A DNA stretch of 64,000 nt from Cyanophora paradoxa. Its lineage: Eukaryota > Glaucocystophyceae > Cyanophorales > Cyanophoraceae. Made by a program: the position numbers and the translations under genes. The stretch spans positions 62,001-126,000 of the forward strand of contig QPMI01000499.1 in the NCBI GenBank assembly GCA_004431415.1, read 5' to 3'. Position 1 is the first letter of the stretch. Each line of letters begins with the position of its first letter. Below are positions 55,715 through 64,000 of this stretch, piece after piece. The notes under the pieces were generated by a model. It saw nothing but the letters and a program-made list of their open reading frames with translations. It searched no databases and had not been told where the DNA came from.

Positions 55715-58700
55715 CTATGGGACTAATGTCACGGTCTGCTGCATCTCACGATGGCTGTTCAACGCTGCGGGAAGATCTGTTGTGTCCATCATAGTAGTGG
55801 CCACACTATCGGTAATTCTTAGGCGTTGGTGAGGCACCGGGGGAAGCCTGCACACAGGTGTCAAGGGGGGAAACTCGAGAAAATGCATAAAACGACAGAC
55901 TGACCTGCGTGGCTTGCCATTGACCTCCGCGAATTGCTGCCCGTTCATGGATGTGTTCATGGAGTGGGTAGCTGACGTGAGCTTCTTCTCGAGGGCCCCG
56001 ATCTGGAAGTTGAGCTTGCCCAGGATCTGCTGCACGTCCTTGGCGATGGTTTTTTGGTACTCATCAGCGATTGCGGTCTGAATCATGCCCATGAAGACCG
56101 ATGGCATGGGCAACTGGAACTGATGGGCACTCCCGTTTCCGGCCACCCCAGCATTGTATGTAATATTGCTCTCTGGCTTCCTGGATCGCTCCTCGTCCCG
56201 CCGCCTTGCTGCCGCCTCCAAGAGAGATTGCTTCTTTGCCCTCCGTTCTTCAACCGCCTTCTTCTGCTTTTTCGCGCGAATCTCTGCAGCAGTGTCGACC
56301 TCGTACTGCCGGGAGGTAGATCGGCCCAAATACATCGCAACAAAAAGAACACAGAACGCACAGTCATCAGGTACTTGTGCCCGTTGGGACGAACAAGGAC
56401 ATCATCGTATTGCTTGAACTCGAACCACTGTTTGCAGGGCCCACATGCGAAGAACGGGCCAAGCCACTTCCTGAACCACTTGCGATTGCGATCAAGTTGC
56501 AGGATAATGTCGGCCCACTGGCGACGCCATTCCTTCTCTGTTCGACGTGTAAGTCACACGGCCTCAAAGGAGGAGCAAGCAGCACACACCAGCATCCTTG
56601 GCAGTCTGCTTGAATGTCCGAGCCATCATAGCAATGAGAAGGTTGATGAGCACAATCTGCATGAACACTGCATAGATCTGCCCAAAAGTGGCCGCCATTC
56701 CTGCAAGCGTGTCCATCGCAGTTCCTGGAGGAAATTCTCGAACGTAGATTGACGTGTCTGTTGGAAGGACACGTGAGTATGCAGGCCAAGCTAGCATGGC
56801 GGAAAGTAGGCAGGTACCATAATTTCCAAGCATGAGGGAGATCAGAGTAAAAACCGTGTGGCCGATGTCTGAGTAATCCTCCACTCCAGTGCCTCGGAAG
56901 AGAATGTAGAACGCTGAACAAAGAGTTTCTTAGTGTGACAAGAGACAGACATCAAAGGAACAAACCTTGCGAGAAGCCCATGACGAGGATAAGCCAGATC
57001 AACAGGAAACGAAGCACATCACCAATAACCTGCCTTTAGTGAGGATACCCTCAGATCATACGCTCAAAACGTCCACCCACCATCTGATACAGAGTGACAG
57101 CATAGGGCCCAACAATCTTGAAGCCACGTGCGAAGTATAAAAGGTAGATGCACCTGCAAAAACGGGGGTTACATTGTACAGAATTGAACTAAGCAGGAGC
57201 AAACCCACCAGAAAATGCCTGCTGTTGCTGTCACCGCAGCTGAACTGGCTGGATGGACGACGTTTCTGCTCAGAGGATAGATGCACACAGAGAGAGACGA
57301 TGCCGCCAGGACAGTCAGGTGCGCCATCTTTTTGGAGCCTCTCAAATAGTCCTTTGGTTCTCGAACGAACGACGTGCTCTCGAAAAACAGATGAAGCGCT
57401 GCAAAGGAAACGAAGTGAATGTCCTGGAGGAGGCTACAAAACAAGAATCATACCTGCTCCAATCAGGACAATCACATCACATATCTCGCGTGCTATGTCA
57501 TGTGCTCGCTCATGCGAATCATACGTTGCTGAGCGTTGATATATCAGATCAGGAAGAAATCGGGAGCACATCATCCACTTACTCTCGTAATCTCTCAGGT
57601 AGACAGCAGCCAAGAAGATACCCACATATATGATCTCCGTGCAAGCCCACAGATAGAAATTGCGCTTGGCGAACTGCTTCCACTTGTTGTCCAGAATCGC
57701 AATGAAGATAGAGGATGTGAGGAAGTTCAGTCGTTTGTACCTCACCCCCACTGTGAGTGCATCTTGCTCCTGTAAGCCGAGATTAGACAGAAAGAAAATC
57801 CAAGAATCCGGTGAAAAGAGCTTCACCCCATGGTCGGGGTTGTCGAGTTCATCAAGCGGATACAGCACACAGCGAACCGGGCCGTAGGCCCAATTCAGTT
57901 CCTTTCGAAGCTCCAGCATAAAATCGAACCTGCACAAACAGTGAGAGGTCGAAGCACGCGATCCGCTCAGTCAACTCACATATCCTTTTTGTCCAGTTTG
58001 ACAGAGAGGAGGAGTGGTGTTAGACCATCGTTGTTCTTCACATATGTTTCCGCCTTCTTGACATCTTTGACCAAGTACTCGTACAGCTCTTTTTGATCGT
58101 GCATCTTTTTTAAAGAAACAATTCAGCATTGTTACTGCAATGATGCCAGGCTCCGCCAGCAACGACGCACCACACACATATGAAGACACGTGTTGCCCCA
58201 GTGATCAGTATCATTAGGGTCGGCACCTTTCTCGATCAGATACTCTGAAGTTCAAAAGGAAGGTACAGGTCAGCAGTTATCTCGACCTGCAAAGCAGGGA
58301 CTGCGAACCAACAATCTGCCGCTGACCCGTGGAGACGGCAAACTGCTACGCGTAAGTGCAAGACAATAGACACTATGTGCAAATGGATGCGCACTGCCAA
58401 CACAGTTCCGCCGAAGTGACCCCGATCGCCGGGCGAGAAGAAGCTCCCTGTGCACTTGGGCGTCTTGAAATCCCCGTTGAAAACCTCGACGATCTTCTTG
58501 AAGGGTTCTACGTGGCCGTAAACCGCACACATGTGAAGAATATGCTCCCCCCTGTACAGGTCGCTTTCGTAAAGTGCATTGATTAGCTCCTGTTGGACAG
58601 AGAGCAGAGTGAGCACGGGCAAGATGCAGGGCGAGGACAACCAACAAACCGGATAGTGTTGCATCAAGTACTCGGCACACAGCCAGTGGCCCTCGCCCGA

Positions 58701-59121
58701 GTAGAACAGGAAGCAGACGTGCAGAGGGGTTTCCCCCACAGGCCCCCGCTCCTTGCCCTGAAACACCTTCAACAGTTCGGGGTCATCTGCCGCCGTGTTG
58801 GCGACGGCCTCCAGGTCTGCCAAATTGCCCTCCTTGCAGGCCTTCCAAACGCCCGACTCAAAGTTCTTTGCCTGCTTCACGACCTGCGCGAGAGGCGCGT
58901 CAAGATATGCGAGGGCAGACGCGCACGCAACGTACCTCTGTTTCGGCGTGCAGCTGCCTGGTGCCCGACCGCTGCATTTTCCGCATCTTGCGAGCGGTCG
59001 AGTTGGCGTTTGGCAAAGGGACCTCGGGTGCTGTTTTGCCATCCTTCCAAGCAAGCGCGCTTGTAACAGCCTCCGCCGCGTGCTTGAACTTGTGCTTCAG
59101 CATAGTCTGTGCGATAGACAT
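55715..59121 (-). CDS. Ankyrin-repeat TRP cation channel (TRPV-like)
   Basis: Six-helix cation channel of the plasma or an internal membrane. The ATG is at 59121. Ankyrin-type repeats: GETPLHVCFLFYSGEGHWLC, GEHILHMCAVYGHVEPFKKI, KGADPNDTDHWGNTCLHMC and NNDGLTPLLLSVKLDKKDM. The membrane part includes NFYLWACTEIIYVGIFLAAV (S1), CDVIVLIGAG (S2), FLLIWLILVMGFSQAFYILF (S5), a pore region with FTLISLMLGNYG, and S6 QIVLINLLIAMMARTFKQTA, the typical TRP S6 sequence. A basic/acidic coiled coil (IRAKKQKKAVEERRAKKQSL) follows before the C-terminus at about 55715. There are at least 15 exons with short introns. The filter LGNYG differs from animal TRPV GMGD. Gating stimulus unknown. The final exon join near 55830-55905 is uncertain. 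Confidence 0.9.
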
Positions 59122-59526
59122 TGCTGCCAACGCGTACCGGCCGCCAACGCGAACCGGCCACGCAGCTTCCCTGCGCTGAGCTAAGCTGACCGCGGCCTGC
59201 CCGCCGCTCTCGCTCCCTAGCTAAGCTCCTATGCAGAAGCTGTGCTGTGCGCTGCGCGTTGATTGGCCTCCGGTTCCCTCGCCCCCACAACGCAAGCCAG
59301 CTGTAGAGAATAAGAATTCCGCAATGCTGCCTTGCTGAAAAGTTGAACTGCTAGAGGATCCCTTGCCAGGAACAAAGACCGCCGCCGTCGACCGATCAGC
59401 AGCTGTTCTTGTCCGCTAGACCCTGTGCGCTGATCAGGGGCTACTGTCCAAGAAACACTCAAAGCGCGCAGCAAGCGCTGTCAACGCCCGGAAGCGTCTT
59501 TGCGGGGGTACAAGCGACTTTGACCG
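59122..59526. promoter_or_regulatory. Head-to-head gap between TRP and DedA genes
   Basis: 405 bp between start codons. No exon, TATA box or repeat is recognised. Confidence 0.4.
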
Positions 59527-60901
59527 ATGCTTGGCTTCGTGTTCCCCGCGCCCGCGGGCGGCGCGCGGCCGCGGAGAGTCGGCAGAGTTAGCACAAATCA
59601 GCTCTGCGCGGCTTCGGGCCGCGCCCTCGTCTTGAGGAGTCGGCACTTCAGGGTCGGCCCGCTGGAGCGGCAGTTGATCCCGCGCCGTGTGACGTTCCAC
59701 GTTCGCGGCCACGGCGACACAGATCTCACAGCAGCCACCCCTGCAAGGCCTGTTGAGCTGGCGGGCGGCGCGTCCACAAGCGCTGCGAACACACCGTCCC
59801 TGCGAACGCTCTCTGGCTCGGCGGCACGCTTTTTGGGACGTGCACTCATCGCGTACGCGGCCGTCACGGCGATCAACGCAGGCCTGGGTCGGCCGGCCGT
59901 GGCTCTCTCTACAGCGGCGTCGGGTGGCCGGCCTGTCGCTTTTGTTAAGCAGGTCGGCTGGCTCAGCGCGCCTGCTATCCAATCGTCCGCGCTTACTCTG
60001 AGCGCCCAGATGCTCCACGTCCTGATCAATTTTGACGAGCACCTTGCCGTCATCTTGGCGCAGCATGGACGCCTTACATACGCGTTCCTGTTTGCAATTG
60101 TGTTCTGTGAGACGGGGCTCGTGGTAACTCCGTTCCTGCCCGGCGATTCATTGTGCGAATCTATCTCGCTCTCTCTTCACAAACTGCACGTGCAATTTCG
60201 CTCACAAACAACTTTCCGTAACAGGCTTTTTGTCGCTGGCGCATTCGCAAGCTCAGGAGGCCTCAAGCTACAGGTCATATTAGCGCTTCTGTTCATTGCT
60301 GCTGTATTGGGAGACTCCGTGAGCACCTCGCTGAAGCCCTCGCACCTCAACCAACCCACCAGTCATAATGTGTTTTATTTTGCAGGTAAACTACTTCATG
60401 GGCTCTTATTTCGGCGTGAAGCTCTTCCAGAACAAGTTGGTCAAGAAAATTCTCAGTGAGGACCAGCTGCGTCAGACGGAGAAGTTCTATGAGAAGCATG
60501 GGAAGCGAGCCGTTGTGCTGGCTCGCTTCCTCCCCATTATCCGCACCATCGCACCATTTGTAGCGGGCATCGGGTCCATGGACTTTCCACAGGTGCAACC
60601 ACTATGCACAAGGCCGTTCATGTTTCTGGCCCCCTGACACTGATCGGCAGTTCATGATCTACAATGTTGTGGGTGCAATATTGTGGGTTTTCGGCTTCTG
60701 CGGGCTCGGATACTTCTTTGGAAATCTCCCATGGGTTCATCAGCACTTCACAGCAGTAATTCTCGGGATTGTTGTGCTCTCTGTCATTCCCCCGTGCGTT
60801 CTCCACCCAGGTCGATGCAAAGCCTCAACTAATCTGTGACGCGCAGGGTGCTAGAAATCATGCATGCACGGAGAAGTAAGCACTCGAAGCAACAAGAGTA
60901 G
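59527..60901 (+). CDS. DedA/VTT-family membrane protein with N-terminal extension
   Basis: Five exons close exactly: 59527-60152, 60225-60318, 60386-60592, 60651-60793 and 60847-60901, giving 374 residues. The VTT core shows FLPGDSLLFVAGAFASSGGL, GDSVNYFMGSYFGVKLF, KFYEKHGKRAVVLARFLPII (the family's R-F-x-P-x-x-R signature), FVAGIGSMDF, and YNVVGAILWVFGFCGLGYFF. These proteins help maintain membrane lipid or proton balance; bacterial DedA members flip or transport lipid carriers. The first roughly 150 residues are Arg/Ser/Ala-rich with a hydrophobic stretch (ALIAYAAVTAINAGLG) and no classic signal peptide, consistent with an organelle, perhaps plastid, transit peptide. That location is inference. 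Confidence 0.92.
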
Positions 60902-61158
60902 CAGCATTTACGACATGCATTTATCTAGCTGACGTGGTGTACTAGTCCATGTAGTTTAACCAGGAAGCCCAGGGCCTGTGAGCGCTTGCCATGCTGGGGT
61001 CTTCAGGCTTCTAGCTATCATATACTCACCCCGTGCAGTTAATTTAAGCACATCGCCAAGGAATTATGATGTGCATCATGCATCCCTGGAGTTGGATTCA
61101 GGCCCTGAGGTGGAGACACCGTGCTCGTCATCGAAAAAAGACACTGCTAATCAATGAA
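60902..61158. other. Short convergent gap
   Basis: 257 bp between the stops of the DedA (+) and prefoldin 3 (-) genes. No polyadenylation hexamer or exon is seen. Confidence 0.4.
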
Positions 61159-62068
61159 CTAGCTGCTAGCTGCTGGCGCCGCTTGCCTTCTCCTCTTAAC
61201 ATCATGGTTGAATACACGAGCAATGTCTGCAAAAAGGGAGTGTTCAGTCAAGGAAGGGGCGAACTCGTAAGGCAGAAAGCAATGCAGCAGAGAGCAAGCG
61301 AGCGAGCACGCGGCCATCAGGTGTAAGGATACTGACTTCAGTGATGACAGCCTGGTCCCGAAGGAAATACAGGTCATTGTCGAGCGTCTCCATGTTCTGT
61401 GTTGCTGCGGCGAGCTGCATACCACAAATTAGCACGTTAGCTATGGATGATGCCTGGATTGCGGCTCACGTTCTTCGTCAGGAGCGCAATCGCCTCGTCG
61501 CACGTGTACTCCAGCATGACATTGGCCTGCGCAGGCTAGTGAGCCGCGCGCGTGTGATCAATCTAGCCAGTGACCGCGCACCCCAAGCCAGAGGCAGACA
61601 GAGTTCGGATTCGTAATCTTAGCGTTGGCCTGCACGTTATCCGCAAGTTCGAACCATGTGCTGACCTCCTCGCCCGCATCCTGCCGGGCGAATGGGTCTC
61701 GCGCCGAGCGCAGCCGTGCGGGCCGGCGCACATGCTGCGTCTTGAGGTGCTTGACCATCTCTAGCGTCTTCTCAATATCCGGGATCTTGCCCTTGAGGGC
61801 CGCCTTCTGCTTCATTAGCTGCACCTCCATGTACTTGTACTTGCTACGGCCACCTCAGCGCTGAGCGGGCGCACGTCGCGCGAGCGCACCTGTGATCCTC
61901 CTGCAGCTTCTTCAGCACCGAATCCACGTCTGTGACATCCTTCAGGAAGTCGTCAAGGTCCTCCTGAGCGACGGCGTGAGAATGGCGCGGTGCGGACGAC
62001 TGCGGCGGGATGCGAACAATGAACTGCGCCGGCGGGAACTTCGGCTTGTCGTCTATTTCGTCTGTCAT
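61159..62068 (-). CDS. PFDN3: Prefoldin subunit 3 (VBP1)
   Basis: Alpha-type subunit of the hexameric prefoldin co-chaperone that passes actin and tubulin to the CCT chaperonin. Exon 1 runs 62068-61890. The second exon begins at CAAGTACAAG near 61840 and gives KYKYMEVQLMKQKAALKGKI followed by PDIEKTLEMVKHLKTQ, the N-terminal coiled coil. Later exons give FELADNVQANAKI, SVCLWLG, VMLEYTCDEAIALLTKN, METLDNDLYFLRDQAVITEV and ARVFNHDVKRR, all close to yeast and human subunit 3. The protein ends at 61159. Length and order match the family. Its promoter is shared with the SMC4-like gene. Confidence 0.93.
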
Positions 62069-62117
62069 CGCGCGGCGCTTGTCCCTCACTGGGTAGACCC
62101 CACTTCGTTCGCAACCC
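62069..62117. promoter_or_regulatory. 49-bp bidirectional promoter gap
   Basis: Only 49 bp separate the start codons of prefoldin 3 (-) and the SMC4-like gene (+), leaving room for two very short leaders at most. Both start codons are supported by family alignment on the prefoldin side and by an open exon on the SMC side. Confidence 0.6.
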
Positions 62118-64000
62118 ATGCCGCGCCTCAAGCGCCGCGCGCCGTCGAGCGAATCGAGCTCGGAAAGCTCGAGCTCGAGCGAGGAAGAGGAGGCTAGCTC
62201 GAGCGCTGGCGAGGAGGAGGCGAGCTCGAGCGGAGGCGACGTGCCGGCCGCAAGGGCGAGCGCCTTCCACGTACGCGCTCCGGGCTGCGCTGATGGTACC
62301 GCGCAGCGTCCCGGCGGCACCTCGAATCGTACTCGATCCCGCACGCTGCGCTCCGCGCCAGCGCCGCCCGATCTGCAGCTGCCGCCCGCTCCCCAGCGCA
62401 GGCGCAGGTTGCGCGTGCGCGAAGATGATGAAGAGGAGGAGGAACAGGTGAGCGGCGTTGCCCCGCCACGGCGCGTAAAAACGACTCGCCAACGGGCTCG
62501 CAGCCGGCGTCCGCGGCCGATGCGGAACGTGAACTCTCGAGCGCGGCCGCGGGCGCCGGCGAGTCTGCAGAGGAGCCGGAAGAGTCTCAAGAGTCCGAGG
62601 GGCCGGCTTCGGGAGAGCGCGGGTCCCAGCATCCGTCGCAGGCGTCGGATGCTGGCGCCAGCGACGGGGCACCGCCGCCGCCGCCGCGGATCATGATCGC
62701 TAGCGTGCGGATCTGCGGCTTTAAGAGCTACCGCTGGCCCGCGGACGTTGGGCCCTTCCACCCGGGTCTCAACTGGCGCGGCCCCCCTCGCGCCCACGCC
62801 TGCGCCAGCTGCAGGCCGGCTCACGTGCACACACCCTGCTCGCACACACAGCATCATCGGACCTAATGGATCTGGGAAAAGCTCGATAGTCGAAGGCGCG
62901 CCGTCCCCCTAGCATCTGGCTAGCATTTCTAACGCCGCAGCCCGGCCGCGGCGGCCGGGCCTCTTTTAGCTCTCCTCTTCGTCCTCGGGCAGCGCGCGTC
63001 CGAGCTCCGCGGCCGCCGTGCGCGTACCCCGCGCCGCTCTCCATTTCCCTCCCTTTTTAACGTCCCCCGCAGGCCTCGAGAGCCTCGTGAACGACCGGAT
63101 CGCCGCCGCGGCCGCCGAGGGCGACGACACGGGCCTCTCGGAGCCCGCTGCCGTCTCCGTCCGCTTCGTCCGCGTCTCGTGCGTGCCTAGTACCCCCCGC
63201 GAGCCGCTTTCGAGCGTACATGTACCACCATTAAGGATCCGCCCCCAGGGGCGAGCACGTGTTCACGCTCACGCGGCGGCTGACGGGGGATTACCTGGTG
63301 GCCCGCGGGGGCGAGGCGCCGCGGAAGACGAGCAAGCGGGAGGCGGCGGAGGCGCTGGCCGAGCACGGGCTGGACTCCCCGGACCGCTTCGTCATCATGC
63401 AGGCGCGGCTGCTGACTAATTATAATTAAATTAGATCCTTTTCAATCAACTGAGTCTAAGGAGACTCGAGCTCGCAGGCGCGGACGAGCGCCGTGGCGCA
63501 GCGTGGCCCTCTCCAGCTCCTGGCTTACCTAGAGACGGTACCCCCCACCGCTTTGGGGGTACCCCGCCCCGCCGCCGGTTTACAGGGGGGCAGATCATTG
63601 GCACCAGCAGCCTCCGGGAGCAAGCGGCAGAGAAGGTGCGCGCGAACAGAGCGGCCGGTGTCGATCTGGGTGCGAGGGGGGTACGCAGCGCAAGGAGGCG
63701 GAGGCGGGGCAGGAGGTGCAGCGGGCGGCGGAGGCGGAGCTCGAGGGCGTCGCTGAGCGGCGGGCGGCGCTGGCACCCGCGCTCGCGGCGTGGCGACGGG
63801 CCGAGGAGGCCGCCGCCGCCGCGCGCCTCGAGAAGGAATTCGCGGCGCGGGCCGCCCTGGCCCTGGAGCGGTCGCGCGCCGCCCTCGCCGAAGCCTCCGC
63901 CCGCCGGCACGCCGCCCGCGCCGCCGGGCTCCGCCGCGCCGCCGCCGCCGCCGAGGCCGCGCTTGCTCCGTCTCCCGCGAGGCGCGCCGCGCCCACGTTG
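62118..64000 (+). CDS. SMC4: SMC4-like condensin ATPase, 5' part
   Basis: Chromosome condensation ATPase, cut by the window end. Exon 1 (62118-62447) is a disordered Ser/Glu-rich tail; exon 2 ends with MIASVRICGFKSYRW, the SMC head start. Walker A is GPNGSGKSS (about 62856), followed by IVE joined to ALLFVLGQRASELRGR, then LESLVNDRIAAAAAEGDD, VFTLTRRLTGDYLVARGG, RFVIMQ joined to ARTSAVAQRGPLQLLAYLET, and IIGTSSLREQAEK. The LLxYLExIIGT segment is typical of SMC4 and not of SMC1, SMC2 or SMC3. An Ala/Glu/Arg coiled coil runs to the end. At least two introns appear to use GC donors (62896 and 63403). Several introns carry TACCCC near the donor. Confidence 0.82.

Noticed and set aside
59434-60066. 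210-codon minus-strand frame opposite DedA
   Set aside because: Antisense to the DedA first exon, whose frame continues into conserved VTT motifs with exact exon phases.
1-64000. CRISPR array, operons or bacterial origin
   Set aside because: There are no regularly spaced identical repeats with unique spacers, and the genes are spliced and eukaryotic.

Overview
The window is nuclear DNA from a GC-rich, intron-rich unicellular eukaryote. The evidence is short spliceosomal introns (mostly 45-70 nt, donors GTGCGY or GTACGY, acceptors GCAG), purely eukaryotic families (spliceosomal TXNL4B-type thioredoxin, prefoldin 3, SMC4-like condensin, FCP/SCP phosphatase, Doa10/MARCH6 ubiquitin ligase, TRP channel), and no operons. 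A DedA/VTT protein with a long basic, Ala/Ser-rich N-terminal extension and a bacterial-type RppH-like Nudix enzyme hint at an alga or a plastid-derived ancestry. I cannot name the lineage from sequence alone.

Layout: 1-3242 has degenerate repeats and no gene I trust. 3243-8462 (+) Doa10/MARCH6-like E3 ligase with a duplicated last exon. 8903-10534 (-) secreted two-repeat protein. 11595-14812 (+) pseudokinase-kinase protein. 15907-16936 (-) F-box/Sel1 protein. 17469-18101 (+) a weak small gene. 18276-25879 (-) large protein with four nucleoside deoxyribosyltransferase-like (NDT-like) domains. 25956-28911 (+) F-box/TPR protein. 29490-30776 (-) SCP-type phosphatase. 31129-44208 (+) giant secreted IPT/TIG protein. 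45012-50040 (-) secreted FN3-like protein. 50526-51608 (+) single-domain NDT-like protein. 51707-53172 (-) short-chain dehydrogenase. 53851-54478 (-) TXNL4B. 54828-55603 (+) Nudix. 55715-59121 (-) ankyrin/TRP channel. 59527-60901 (+) DedA. 61159-62068 (-) prefoldin 3. 62118 to the end (+) SMC4-like.

Gene orientation alternates almost without exception, so neighbours share either a head-to-head promoter gap (as little as 49 bp) or a tail-to-tail gap. Six genes (secreted repeat protein, NDT-like, TXNL4B, Nudix, DedA and most of the SCP phosphatase) were rebuilt exon by exon with phases that close exactly. In the other genes only the exons named in the entries are solid.

The most unusual content is the four-domain NDT-like protein beside its single-domain relative, the pseudokinase-kinase fusion, the roughly 34-repeat IPT protein with introns at one recurring site, a class of introns carrying TACCCCCC next to the donor, and recurrent GC-AG introns.
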